Notes: a model not told the origin generated them from the sequence alone. DNA of 64,000 bases from an uncultured Aquimarina sp. (GCF_947500065.1 NZ_CANMQT010000002.1:496001-560000), one strand, 5' to 3'. Numbered from the stretch's first letter, positions 1-8,967 are shown. Numbers and translations are program-made.

Positions 1-1467
1 TCCGTCCCAAAACTTAGCTGCATCATTAATTGGATCATTCTCATTGGCAATAGTTACTTCCATATCCCAATGGAGTTCTTTTTGTTTTCGCAAAAGCATA
101 CTCATATCGGCATAGAAATCTACTTTTTTCGAAGTATCCATAGTGATTTCTTCATTCCTTGGAATAAAAGCCCATCGTACAGGTGTTTTCTTTCCATTAG
201 CATCTTCAAAAAGAAAAGTGTTTACGCTGTTAAATCGATGATTTGCATAATTTTTAAGCCTTTCTTTTGGCTTGTTCTTATAATGTGTTTTATAGTTTTT
301 AAATTCTGGATGGTCTTGCTTTAACTTTTCGAAATCTTCTGATTTACCGCTTAACTTTGCTTGCATTAATTGCATAAATCCTTCGGGAGTGCTTACAGGA
401 AAGAAATCCAGTGTATTCATACTAAAATTATGTGTAGTGCCATCCGCCAGAGTCACTTCGAAAGCCATCCCATATTCTCCAGGTGCACTTTCATCTTTTT
501 TTGCTCCTCCTTTATGTGAAAATCTACCCATCACCTTTAAAGGTTTTTTACTAAAAACATTACTCTTACTATAGTTTCCAATTTTAGCATCTTTTAAACT
601 TAAATAACCTGAAAAGCAAAACCCACTAATATGATTACGTCGTTTTCCTTCGTGAATACCAAATTTCTTTTCAAAAACATCAATTATTTTAGGAGCAAGT
701 GTTGGATCTTCTTCAGAAACAGTTGGGTTCAACGCCTCCACATTAAACCCAAGATTAACGGTATTATAAATAAATTTATCCTTAATCTTATCTGCAACCG
801 AAGTTTCTTCTCCATAGTTAATATTGTAATCTGTTCTATCTATATTAAACTTAGCCTGGACTTTTAATTTTGTATTAAACGCTTCTATTCTTACGGGAAA
901 AGAAATATTTTTAGTCACACCTCTAAGTGTTAAATCTCCTGTCATTATATGTGTTGGTTTAACTACGCTATTTTCGTCATTAGAAAGTGGTTTAAACTTT
1001 GAATCAAACTCTTCTTTATTTTCTTTTGATGAACTAGTATTATATGGATTTACAGCATGTATTGTAAATGTTCCCGTAGGATGATTTACTACATCTAAAA
1101 AATCTTTGGATTTTAAATGTGTTAAGAGTACATTTTTGCCTTGCGATTCTTCTTTATCATTTAGATCATCTACTGTAATACTGGTCATATCCAACGTAAC
1201 AGAACCTCCAATGATATTTCCTTCTTTCACTTTAAAGTTTCCTTGTTTAATGAAAATCTTTCCGTTATGTTTACCCGTAGGTTTACTACCTATATAGGTC
1301 GTTGTGCTAGTATTTATATCTATAGCGTACGTAGATGAATTTTCTAAGGATTCATTTGTTGTAGCAGTTACTTTTAAGACAGGTTTATTTTCTTCTTTTT
1401 GAGTTGTGTTGCACGAAGTGAAACAAGACAATGTAAGAAGTAACAATAGTAAGGTATTTCGTTTCAT
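1..1467 (-). CDS. YceI domain fused to a catalase-like (SrpA-type) heme domain, 3' end outside window
   Basis: An open frame starts at the ATG at 1467-1465 and runs off the window after 489 codons with no stop. It begins with a lipoprotein signal ending in FTSC. Residues about 25-230 resemble YceI, a periplasmic lipocalin-like barrel that binds isoprenoids (TGDLTLRGVTK is a typical YceI strand). The remainder resembles the catalase-like SrpA family: GKRRNH carries the expected distal histidine, followed by MGRFS, a GMAFEVTL strand and the segment NDPINDAAKFW. I know YceI and catalase-like domains as separate proteins, so the fusion is unusual. Inferred role: an envelope peroxidase that could remove H2O2 made by the oxidases encoded nearby. 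Domain calls are by eye; the fusion frame itself is clear. Confidence 0.8.
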   Translation of the reverse strand, partial: MKRNTLLLLLLTLSCFTSCNTTQKEENKPVLKVTATTNESLENSSTYAIDINTSTTTYIGSKPTGKHNGKIFIKQGNFKVKEGNIIGGSVTLDMTSITVDDLNDKEESQGKNVLLTHLKSKDFLDVVNHPTGTFTIHAVNPYNTSSSKENKEEFDSKFKPLSNDENSVVKPTHIMTGDLTLRGVTKNISFPVRIEAFNTKLKVQAKFNIDRTDYNINYGEETSVADKIKDKFIYNTVNLGFNVEALNPTVSEEDPTLAPKIIDVFEKKFGIHEGKRRNHISGFCFSGYLSLKDAKIGNYSKSNVFSKKPLKVMGRFSHKGGAKKDESAPGEYGMAFEVTLADGTTHNFSMNTLDFFPVSTPEGFMQLMQAKLSGKSEDFEKLKQDHPEFKNYKTHYKNKPKERLKNYANHRFNSVNTFLFEDANGKKTPVRWAFIPRNEEITMDTSKKVDFYADMSMLLRKQKELHWDMEVTIANENDPINDAAKFWDG

Positions 1468-1491
1468 AACTATCCATTTATAAGTTTGAAA

Positions 1492-1499
1492 CAAAACTA
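1492..1499 (-). promoter_or_regulatory. -7 box candidate for the YceI/catalase-like gene
   Basis: Read on the minus strand this is TAGTTTTG, a full match to the Bacteroidetes -7 consensus TAnnTTTG. It lies 25 bp before the ATG at 1467. I see no clear TTTG at -33, so the promoter may be weak or activator-dependent. Confidence 0.45.
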
Positions 1500-1549
1500 A
1501 GTAGGAGACTAGCCTGTATTTAAGGAGAATTAAATCAATATATGGACAA

Positions 1550-2392
1550 TTAAACCAATCTATTGTTTTTCAGTTGTTTTCTAAAGTCTTTTGGAGAAAC
1601 TCCTGAGTATTTTTTAAAAACTCTTGTAAAATATAATGGATCATTATATCCTACTTCATAAGCGATATCTTTAATTGGGAAATTAGTAAGAAATAGTTTG
1701 TTTTTTGCCGCAGCAATTCTTTTTAAATTCAATATGGTCACAAAACTATTTTGAAAGAACTTTTTACATAATCTATTGAAGGTGGTCAAAGAAACTTCTA
1801 ACTCATTAGCGTAAAACTCAGGAGATGATTGTCTGCTATAATTTTCGCCAATCAATTTCTCAATCTGATGATGCATATTATCTTTCTTAACCGTGACATC
1901 TTGTTGTTTTCCTGTTTTAACTCTTACTGCTTTAATCAGAAACATTTTTAATTGGCTAGAGACCATATCAAGTTGTCCTATGTTTTTTTGAAATAATTCG
2001 CTTTTAATAGCATGACAAGATTCTAATAACTCATTGAATTCCTGCTCTGAACATTTTAGCAATACATCATTAAAAAAATTATTAAATAAAACTCCTTGAC
2101 AACCAATATCTTTTGCGTGAATATCAATACAGAAAAAATCAGGATGGAACTGAATAAAAATACCATTAAAACTTCCTTCTGAAACAATTTTCTGATACGG
2201 ATAATAAAATAAAATACTAGAATTCTCAACAACTACTTCCTGTCCATCTATAGAAATTACTCCTTTTGCTTTATCAAAGAAAAAAACTCCATAAAAGTTA
2301 GGCCTATTAAAAAATGAAGAAATAGTAGTAGGATTAATAGATATAATCGTTAATATTTTTTCGTTTTTCTTGTTATGTAAGGCATGCATCAT
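1550..2392 (-). CDS. AraC family transcriptional regulator
   Basis: 280 residues. The N-terminal ~170 residues look like an AraC-type sensor domain (ISIDGQEVVVENSSILFYYP is a cupin-like strand pair). The C-terminal ~100 residues hold the two helix-turn-helix motifs: SLTTFNRLCKKFF, then IKDIAYEVGYNDPLYFTRVFKK and the family signature SPKDFRK. It follows the ferritin-like gene in the same orientation after 88 bp, so it may be the last gene of the leftward oxidase operon or have its own promoter. It is the only DNA-binding protein encoded in the oxidase region, which makes it the obvious candidate for binding the paired operators at 8950-9056. The two start methionines are adjacent; either could be used. 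Confidence 0.9.
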   Translation of the reverse strand: MMHALHNKKNEKILTIISINPTTISSFFNRPNFYGVFFFDKAKGVISIDGQEVVVENSSILFYYPYQKIVSEGSFNGIFIQFHPDFFCIDIHAKDIGCQGVLFNNFFNDVLLKCSEQEFNELLESCHAIKSELFQKNIGQLDMVSSQLKMFLIKAVRVKTGKQQDVTVKKDNMHHQIEKLIGENYSRQSSPEFYANELEVSLTTFNRLCKKFFQNSFVTILNLKRIAAAKNKLFLTNFPIKDIAYEVGYNDPLYFTRVFKKYSGVSPKDFRKQLKNNRLV

Positions 2393-2480
2393 TATCGTCT
2401 AAATTATAAATTTAATTATGCATCTACTAAAAAAATAGGCTTAAAAAAAGTAATTTAAACAATCTCCTTATTTTGTACGA

Positions 2481-3584
2481 TTATTTTATTTCTGACACCA
2501 ATTCAGGTAATAACCAATCGTAAATTTTTCGTTTTTCAAGAGGAATGTATTCAAAAGGCGGACCAGCTACTTTCCCCTCTTTATTCATAGGGATTTTAAT
2601 ATTCAGTAATTCTGCCGCTACATATTTCATTTGATACATCATTCCTACAGCTTTTATAATAAGATTCGACTGACCATTAAAAGTAAGGTGTAATAATCGT
2701 AAGAAATGAGAATACAATTGATTAAACTCCTCTGCTTTGATACGTGCTGGTGACCCTTCAGGAAAGTGTTTGGCTTTAGGGTTTTCTATCATATCTTTTA
2801 CCGCCTCCCAATCTACTGGAACACTTGCTCCCGTTGGTTCCTCATTAGGTAAATCTCCTTCCTGGTATCTACGTTCGACGTGTATCTCTTTAAATCTAAA
2901 AAAATGAGCGACTTCCTGATCTTGACCAAAATAGGTTTCATCTCCATCATATATAGATCCCGGAGCTCCTTCTCCTTGATCCACAATAATATCAATAGCA
3001 AATAAGGCTGTTTCTAAATTATGAACCTCAACAACTTCGCCTCCACCACCATAATAATCTTTTGCAGTAATTTGTAAGCTTTGATCCCCATTAAATACAG
3101 ATTCCTCTCCATATTCCTCTACCAGACGTATTAATTGTTCTTTTACCGTTTCATAAAATTCTCCAATTGTACTTTCTTCCAGATCGATAGGGTGCAATAA
3201 TCCTTTTAAATCTTCTCCTTTTAGTCTCAGTCTTGTTTCTGATGGTTTTTCTATTTCCATAAAGGTTTCTATAGATGCTTTCGAAAACTTTACCAATCCC
3301 ACATCAAATTTGCGATCTGCAAAATTGAACTTTGCTGGATATTCTGGAATAAACTTTGGATTATCAATATAAGGTTTTCCTCCTACTGCATTCAATATAT
3401 TACATGCAAGCGTCATATGCAGCATTTCTTCCATAACCACGCTTCTTACAGCTTCCCAGGAAAAAGGATTGGTATCCTGATCTATTGTAAAAAAAGCTGC
3501 CAGATAAGGCGGTATGGTAGAGTGTTCGAGTTCAATTGCTGTTTGCAAATTCTTAAACAGTTCTTCTTTGTATGTATTGAGCAT
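2481..3584 (-). CDS. ferritin-like protein of the VioB/RebD (iminophenyl-pyruvate dimer synthase) type
   Basis: 367 residues. The N-terminus has the di-iron four-helix pattern: ELEHSTIPPYLAAF around E20/H21 and then VVMEEMLHM with the ExxH pair E53/H56. This matches the ferritin-like domain found at the start of VioB and in RebD, enzymes that couple two imines made by an amino acid oxidase. VioB and RebD are about 1000 residues; this protein has only the ferritin-like part plus about 200 further residues (DGDETYFGQDQEVAHFFRFKEI and a helical end). It lies only 4 bp after the GMC gene, and an FAD amine oxidase is in the same operon, echoing the RebO/RebD pairing. The substrate is unknown, and I do not claim an indolocarbazole or violacein pathway. 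Confidence 0.78.
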   Translation of the reverse strand: MLNTYKEELFKNLQTAIELEHSTIPPYLAAFFTIDQDTNPFSWEAVRSVVMEEMLHMTLACNILNAVGGKPYIDNPKFIPEYPAKFNFADRKFDVGLVKFSKASIETFMEIEKPSETRLRLKGEDLKGLLHPIDLEESTIGEFYETVKEQLIRLVEEYGEESVFNGDQSLQITAKDYYGGGGEVVEVHNLETALFAIDIIVDQGEGAPGSIYDGDETYFGQDQEVAHFFRFKEIHVERRYQEGDLPNEEPTGASVPVDWEAVKDMIENPKAKHFPEGSPARIKAEEFNQLYSHFLRLLHLTFNGQSNLIIKAVGMMYQMKYVAAELLNIKIPMNKEGKVAGPPFEYIPLEKRKIYDWLLPELVSEIK

Positions 3585-3588
3585 TGGT

Positions 3589-5418
3589 TTATTTTTTTAA
3601 TGAATTGAGGTCTTTACTAATATTCTCCGCAGCCCAAAACGATAGTGCTGCAATTGTTAAGGTAGGATTTGATGTTCCCATTGTTGGCATATTTCCGCAG
3701 CCTATTAGAAATAAGTTTTTGTGCTCATGACATCGTTGATCCTTATCCACTACAGAATTTTCTTTATTTGTTCCCATAATATGGGTTCCTGCCAGATGAC
3801 CAGCTCCTTGCCACCATAGTTCTTCATCTTTATACAGTATAAAACCTCCTCTATCCGAACTATATTTAGTTTTGTCAGTACCTCCTAAAGCATCAAAAAA
3901 CTGCTTCGAAAATTCTTTTGCTGCCAACATGCCTTCTTTCTCATGATCTGTGATGTTATAGTTTACAATGGGTCTATGATTTCCCAATTCATCTCTATAA
4001 CGATCATCAATTGTAACACTATTGTTAGATAGTGCTTGTTGTTCTATTAAAAATCCTAAACGAAATTCTTTTTGAACGGTATCCAACAGAAATGTACGCA
4101 ACTCTTTTCCAAATAAACCTTTAGAAAGTCCTTCCTGTAATTCGGTTGTTGGAGAACCTGTAGGCCAATTCCAACCCCAATTACCAATCTCAATTCTGAA
4201 TGCTGAACGATCTCTTCTAAAGGTTCCATCTCTAAGACTCGGAATTCCGGAAGTAGATCCTGGCCCCCTAAAAGCGCCTATTGCTTCTGGTGCTAATCCC
4301 CAAGTTAATAATACAGGATGGTCCATTAAATTTTGACCTATATTCTTGTTTTTGAATCCTGAAGCTAACATCAGTTTAGCATTCTCCACTGCATGTGCTG
4401 CTAATACATACCTTTTTGCTTTGATTACTTTTTCTTTATAGCTACAAGATCTATTTGCATCTGTAAGACTATCAAAATCTTCATATTCTTTATACTTGAT
4501 TCCGGTAATTTCTCCTGTATCTTTATCGTATAATATCTCTGAAGCTACACATTGAGAATAAATCACTACTCCTTTATCTACAGCCTTTTTTAACGTTTTT
4601 AGTGCATTGTATTTTGCCTGAACGGGACATATCGGTACACAGGCAGAGTTACCTTCACATCGCTGACCTAAATCAGGGTTTCCAACGGCTCCTACAGGTT
4701 GGTATCCTTCTCCATTATTATATTTTGGATTAGGATTACTATTTCTTCCTTGCGGTGTACTAACTATTTTGTATGGATATTTTTTCCCTTCATAGTCAAA
4801 AGTTGCTCCCTCAGTCCATTCTGTTAATTTTTTATCCAAATGACTTTGCGGAATCTTAGTCATAGGATATACATAATTCTCTTCGAATTCAATCCCCAAA
4901 AAAGCCTGTTCATCTACATCTGCAGAAACTCCAATTTCTCGTTCTGCCATTCTGTAGTATGGCATCAAATCATAATAATTGATAGGCCAGTTTTTTCCGG
5001 AATCATATAAATCTTTTTCCTTAAAATCACTTGGCAACATTCGTAGACAAGTACCTAACCAGTGTAATGTAGTTCCTCCTTTGGCTCTTGTATATGTACT
5101 CTGAAAAGGTGCTGGACCATATTGTTTAAAATATCCGTCTTTACTAAATTGTTGAATACCATCTTCAATATCTCCCACATCTGTTACTAATGGCTGTGGC
5201 GCATTTGGGTTCTGAGGATATGGTGAATTTGGAATTTTAATAGTATTCTGATAGTAGTGATGTAAATAAGAACGATAACTCTCGAAATCAAAACTCTTTT
5301 TTACTCCTGCTTCAAGAATTAATACTTTATGCCCTTTTTCTGCAAGTTGATTAGCAACAATTGCTCCGGTAATACCAGCTCCAACAATCACTACATCATA
5401 TGTGTTTTCTATGCTCAT
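3589..5418 (-). CDS. GMC family FAD dehydrogenase with 3Fe-4S-type cysteine motif
   Basis: 609 residues. The N-terminus has the FAD-binding motif VVIVGAGITGAIVANQLAEKG, and the C-terminus has the GMC active-site region: LAGTHIMGTN with the catalytic His and GTSNPTLTIAAL with the partner Asn. Cysteines C254, C260 and C264 form CX5CX3C, the spacing I recall for the 3Fe-4S ligands of bacterial FAD-glucose dehydrogenase. That points to a dehydrogenase that passes electrons on, not a simple oxidase. The next gene upstream encodes a small-subunit-like protein (32 bp gap), consistent with a two-subunit enzyme. There is no signal peptide; in this family the small subunit usually carries the export signal. 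The substrate (sugar, polyol or other alcohol) is not evident. Confidence 0.88.
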   Translation of the reverse strand: MSIENTYDVVIVGAGITGAIVANQLAEKGHKVLILEAGVKKSFDFESYRSYLHHYYQNTIKIPNSPYPQNPNAPQPLVTDVGDIEDGIQQFSKDGYFKQYGPAPFQSTYTRAKGGTTLHWLGTCLRMLPSDFKEKDLYDSGKNWPINYYDLMPYYRMAEREIGVSADVDEQAFLGIEFEENYVYPMTKIPQSHLDKKLTEWTEGATFDYEGKKYPYKIVSTPQGRNSNPNPKYNNGEGYQPVGAVGNPDLGQRCEGNSACVPICPVQAKYNALKTLKKAVDKGVVIYSQCVASEILYDKDTGEITGIKYKEYEDFDSLTDANRSCSYKEKVIKAKRYVLAAHAVENAKLMLASGFKNKNIGQNLMDHPVLLTWGLAPEAIGAFRGPGSTSGIPSLRDGTFRRDRSAFRIEIGNWGWNWPTGSPTTELQEGLSKGLFGKELRTFLLDTVQKEFRLGFLIEQQALSNNSVTIDDRYRDELGNHRPIVNYNITDHEKEGMLAAKEFSKQFFDALGGTDKTKYSSDRGGFILYKDEELWWQGAGHLAGTHIMGTNKENSVVDKDQRCHEHKNLFLIGCGNMPTMGTSNPTLTIAALSFWAAENISKDLNSLKK

Positions 5419-5450
5419 GATTCAATAGGTTATTTTACTTTTGGTAGTTA

Positions 5451-5891
5451 TTAAGAAGAAAAAGTAAGTGGAGGAAATCCCCATGTTCCGTATCCTGGTT
5501 GTTTCCCTCCCATAGGGTGTGCTCCAATGGCTTTCCAAACTAAACCTTCCAGATACGATTGAGAAGAAACTATATAACTTTTATCTCCATACCATTGTCC
5601 TGTGTACCATAACAGAATAACCAATTTCGTTATGGACTCATTATTTTTACTTTCTACTAATTCCTGTATATTTCCTGATTCTTCAGCAGTTAGATCTTCT
5701 TCATTCTGAATATTGATCTTCCTAAATGAATCTAATAATGTATCGATGAGGTCTTCTCCAAGATGTTGATCAATGGTATCAAGATATGTTTTAGTCAGTC
5801 CTGTTCCCAGAAGTTCGCTTAGTGAAAACCCGGTTAGAACCACACTTAATTTCTCGAACCAATCCAGTCTTTCTGATGCTGTTATTTTCAT
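5451..5891 (-). CDS. small (hitch-hiker-like) subunit of FAD sorbitol/fructose/glucose dehydrogenases
   Basis: 146 residues, resembling the FAD-SLDH / gluconate dehydrogenase subunit 3 group. The C-terminal pattern LLWYTGQW, then YLEGLVWKAIGAHPMGG and YGTWGFPP, is typical. It is encoded directly before the GMC catalytic subunit. In known enzymes this subunit bears a twin-arginine signal and carries its partner across the membrane. Here the start is MKITASERLDWFEKLSVVLTG, with no RR motif and no signal peptide, so the complex is predicted to be cytoplasmic unless another export route exists. An upstream start extending the frame is not evident. Family assignment is from motif memory. Confidence 0.75.
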   Translation of the reverse strand: MKITASERLDWFEKLSVVLTGFSLSELLGTGLTKTYLDTIDQHLGEDLIDTLLDSFRKINIQNEEDLTAEESGNIQELVESKNNESITKLVILLWYTGQWYGDKSYIVSSQSYLEGLVWKAIGAHPMGGKQPGYGTWGFPPLTFSS

Positions 5892-5928
5892 AGGTATGAT
5901 GAGTTATATGAATTGTGTATCAAAATAC

Positions 5929-5963
5929 ACCATGTATTACCGGTTTTTGCGGTAATACATGGT
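5929..5963. repeat. perfect 14 bp inverted repeat inside the leftward oxidase operon
   Basis: ACCATGTATTACCG pairs perfectly with CGGTAATACATGGT across a 7-base loop. It sits in the 87 bp gap between two co-oriented genes. Neither side has a strong T-run, so it is more likely an RNA-stability or processing hairpin, or a weak attenuator, than a full terminator. Confidence 0.7.
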
Positions 5964-5978
5964 ATGAAATAATCTATA

Positions 5979-6980
5979 TTATTTTTTAGTTAGCGTATTA
6001 CAAGTTATATGTGGAAACTTAACAATAGTTCCATTAATAGGGATATTCATCAAAATCGTTTGATTATATGATAATTGTGTAAATTCTCCTCCTTGTGTAA
6101 ATGCCTGTAACCAATAGTTAGCGCTATAATCTACTACATTCGCTTTTTGTTTTTCGAATGGTATATTGGTTACTGAACCTTTAGCAGCAGGGTTTTCTGT
6201 ATCCACTGCCCACTGAATATACTGAGTACAGGGATTAGCCGCAACTCCATCCTGTAATGGTTGGTTAGGGTTATTATTCAAGGCTGGAAATGGATTTCCT
6301 ACGGTTTTAGTAATATATGGAGTCGTATCAATTCCTGACGGAATTATATTCTGTGAATATGGACTTATACTTAAAGGACCATTATTCAAGTAAGAATTAG
6401 GATATCCTTTTATCCCGCCTTGTGCGAGGATAGAATTACCATGTGGTACAGAGATTTGTTTCGCTACATTTGTCAATACAGATTGCTCTGGAATAGGTCC
6501 GGAATGAGGGACTACTGGTTTAGTTCCATAAGGTCCCTGAGCTTCGGGTCCTGTTACCAAAAATAACCAGGAACCATTTTCTGCATGAACAAGTTTATCC
6601 TTATCGGGTCCATCAGCAAAATAGATTCTTTGCTCATAAAAAATAACATTTGCATTTTGATTGTAATCACCGCCTCTATTGGGTGCATTTCCATTAATTG
6701 GAGAAAATGTGATTTCCTCGTAATATTTGAAATTCTTAAGAATATACTTTTCCGGTACTGATGCTACCGGTAACGGCATGATATTATAAGAATATGGGGA
6801 TGCTGTTCCTCCACTACCAGATGACCCTAAGATCTGATTCGTCCACGTACCAATCAAATTGCTAAGTGGTCCCAAACTTTCAATATTAGGTGCCGGATTG
6901 GTTTGTGCTGGTTCATTAATGAGTGTATCAGGGAAAACAGGAGGTGTTACTGGCTTTACTGTTGTGCTTTTTTCTGACAT
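5979..6980 (-). CDS. uncharacterised protein with GxW start motif, possibly nitrobindin/lipocalin-like
   Basis: 333 residues with no signal peptide. After a proline-rich start, LGPLSNLIGTWTN has the G-x-W signature that opens lipocalin and nitrobindin-type barrels; similar LGPL...GTW proteins are annotated as heme-binding, though I recall this only loosely. The middle is rich in Asn, Pro and Gly (for example NPFPALNNNPNQPLQDG) and predicted to be mostly strand and loop. The C-terminal segment TILMNIPINGTIVKFPHITCNTL looks like closing strands. It lies in the leftward operon between the amine oxidase and the small dehydrogenase subunit. A ligand- or heme-binding role is inference only. Another GxW protein (13620-14063) lies in the facing operon. 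Confidence 0.6.
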   Translation of the reverse strand: MSEKSTTVKPVTPPVFPDTLINEPAQTNPAPNIESLGPLSNLIGTWTNQILGSSGSGGTASPYSYNIMPLPVASVPEKYILKNFKYYEEITFSPINGNAPNRGGDYNQNANVIFYEQRIYFADGPDKDKLVHAENGSWLFLVTGPEAQGPYGTKPVVPHSGPIPEQSVLTNVAKQISVPHGNSILAQGGIKGYPNSYLNNGPLSISPYSQNIIPSGIDTTPYITKTVGNPFPALNNNPNQPLQDGVAANPCTQYIQWAVDTENPAAKGSVTNIPFEKQKANVVDYSANYWLQAFTQGGEFTQLSYNQTILMNIPINGTIVKFPHITCNTLTKK

Positions 6981-7034
6981 AATAGTATGTTTTAAAATTG
7001 AAAATATAATTTGTTTGATTTTATTGATAAATAA

Positions 7035-8870
7035 CTACCCCCAATGTCCTCTGGAAACACGTAAAGAAGTTTTCTCTTTTGTTTCGCTCTTTGTTTCCTT
7101 AGGACTTACACAAGGATCATTATTCATTGGTTTAATAGCTCCATTCGATATTTTATCTAATGCCAAATCAGAAGATCGTAAAGATCCATTTACCCAACCT
7201 TGCATATCCGAAATAGCTTCGTTACACATATAAAATCCGGGTAAAGGATTAGATAGGTATTCGATCGTTTTCTTATCATCTACATTCAATTGCCATTGGT
7301 GATAAGCGTGTTCGAAATCATCTTCTCCATTCCACAATCTATAGCTAGTAAAAATAGGATCCGGAATATTAGTAACTCCAAACAACAATCCCATTTGTTT
7401 TCTTGCTTCAGCCACTACTGCCTGAGAAGCTGGGAATACTGTTTGAGATTTCATCTCATTATATTTTTCCTGCAATGGTGAAGTGAATTTTGGACCAACA
7501 TTCTGTAATCCTTTCCAAAAATTAGTGTTGTTAAAATCACAATATAATGTCAATGCTGCTGGTTCTTCTCCACTAATAATAGAGACTGTACCTTTTTTAT
7601 GGTCTACATCCAGATCTTCTACAGAGTAGAAAGGGTATATAGAATTAATTGGTAAATCAGTAAAATTAGGCCCAAATTCGATATTAGGTCTTCCTGTGGA
7701 TCCTGTATACCACCATGCCTCTCTAAAATAGAAATTAATTTTCATCAAATTCATCCCTAATACTCCATTAATATTTTTCCACAATTTCATCGCATCGTGC
7801 TTCTTAGAAGGTGCATGAAGTGCAGGAGATTTAATGAATAATGCCTTAAACCCAGTTGAAGCAATTGCAGAAATAATTTGCTTGGTTTTTATCGTCTTGT
7901 GTTTTCCTCCAGGAATATCAGGTCTTGAATTTTGTCCTTCTGGAGCTTCTGTAGCATATATCCTAAAATCACCCTCATCTCCATGTATACTATCTATATT
8001 GGTACTTAAATAAATATTTACTTTACCTTTCAACTCTTTTTTAATAGCATCAGGAAGTGTACTAAATCCATATTTAAAGGTATAGTAAGTAGGATCTTTA
8101 GGAAAATCTGCCAAAATCTGCCATGCATCTCCTGCATTAGGTAGTGATTTAAAAGGACCTGCAAAACCAATAGTATTAGTAAGCATTTCTATACATTCTT
8201 CAGAATATCCCATATCTCTTAGTAATCCCCATAATTGCCATTCATTCATGGGAATCCCTTTCCATTTAAACTGCAATCTGAATTTCTGCCAATATTCTGG
8301 AGTTTGATCTTCATCCAGTATAATATCATTAGCTTCTAGAATTCTATTATAAGCGTTTGTCACAATCTGTACAGGACTTAACCCTATCTCTTGCGGTGCT
8401 AAATCATATAATTGACTCCATATCATATTACCTCCTGCATTAGCTTCTTCAAGAGAAAAACTATGACCTCTAATGCAAAATCTATTCGTATCATCTGTAC
8501 TTGACATAGGAAATGGAACAATCTCATCACAGATTTTTAGTGCACCATTAAGTGTCATTAGTTCTTCCATGTTGTAATTAAAGCGCATACCTCCTTGCTC
8601 CTCTTTTACATAATCAATTTGAACTTGGTCATAAAAATTACTAATACCATTTTCATCAGAAACTGTATGGTTTCCACGAATAGGAATCAAATCTGATTGT
8701 AAGCGCCCACCTGTTCGATTAAGACGTTCATATATTGCAATTTTCTTTCCCTTATAATCTGGATGATTGACCAAGCGATAAGCACAATACAAGCCAGAAA
8801 TACCTGCTCCAATAATTGCAATATCAATATCATCATGATCGGGAATTTCACTAAATGTTAAAATAGACAT
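7035..8870 (-). CDS. FAD-dependent amine / L-amino acid oxidase-like flavoprotein
   Basis: 611 residues. The N-terminus has DIAIIGAGISGLYCAYRLVN (Rossmann FAD motif), then IYERLNRTGGRL and GGMRFNY, the standard amine oxidase order. The C-terminal FAD contact region is GFYMCNEAISDMQGWVNGSLRSSD. Family members oxidise amines or L-amino acids to imines and release H2O2. It is the first gene of the leftward operon and starts 257 bp from the divergent tyrosinase gene. Together with the VioB/RebD-like gene further down it could form an oxidase plus imine-coupling pair. There is no signal peptide. The substrate cannot be read from sequence; a second flavoprotein (14063-15214) in the region is of a different type. 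Confidence 0.85.
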   Translation of the reverse strand: MSILTFSEIPDHDDIDIAIIGAGISGLYCAYRLVNHPDYKGKKIAIYERLNRTGGRLQSDLIPIRGNHTVSDENGISNFYDQVQIDYVKEEQGGMRFNYNMEELMTLNGALKICDEIVPFPMSSTDDTNRFCIRGHSFSLEEANAGGNMIWSQLYDLAPQEIGLSPVQIVTNAYNRILEANDIILDEDQTPEYWQKFRLQFKWKGIPMNEWQLWGLLRDMGYSEECIEMLTNTIGFAGPFKSLPNAGDAWQILADFPKDPTYYTFKYGFSTLPDAIKKELKGKVNIYLSTNIDSIHGDEGDFRIYATEAPEGQNSRPDIPGGKHKTIKTKQIISAIASTGFKALFIKSPALHAPSKKHDAMKLWKNINGVLGMNLMKINFYFREAWWYTGSTGRPNIEFGPNFTDLPINSIYPFYSVEDLDVDHKKGTVSIISGEEPAALTLYCDFNNTNFWKGLQNVGPKFTSPLQEKYNEMKSQTVFPASQAVVAEARKQMGLLFGVTNIPDPIFTSYRLWNGEDDFEHAYHQWQLNVDDKKTIEYLSNPLPGFYMCNEAISDMQGWVNGSLRSSDLALDKISNGAIKPMNNDPCVSPKETKSETKEKTSLRVSRGHWG

Positions 8871-8915
8871 GTTGTTTAGAATTTAAAAGTTGTTCTTATT
8901 TTATCGGGGGTTTTC

Positions 8916-8923
8916 CCAAAGTT
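8916..8923 (-). promoter_or_regulatory. -7 box of the leftward oxidase operon
   Basis: The minus strand reads GAACTTTG (8924 down to 8917), 7 of 8 to TAnnTTTG. The AACTTTG core begins 26 bp after the end of the left operator copy and lies about 46 bp before the amine oxidase ATG. There is no clear -33 TTTG, as expected for an activator-dependent promoter. Confidence 0.5.
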
Positions 8924-8949
8924 CTATTATTATTTTGTATCAAAAAAGC

Positions 8950-8967
8950 GTATAAACCCCTGTTTTT
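8950..8967 (-). promoter_or_regulatory. left copy of the paired operator
   Basis: The minus strand reads AAAAACAGGGGTTTATAC. It matches the right copy at 9039-9056 in 16 of 18 positions and faces the leftward operon. A likely binding site for the local AraC regulator (inference). Confidence 0.65.

Noticed and set aside
2481..8870. A violacein or rebeccamycin-type pathway
   Set aside because: No StaP/RebP, VioC/VioD/VioE or chromopyrrolate-type genes are present; only the oxidase and ferritin-like types are shared.
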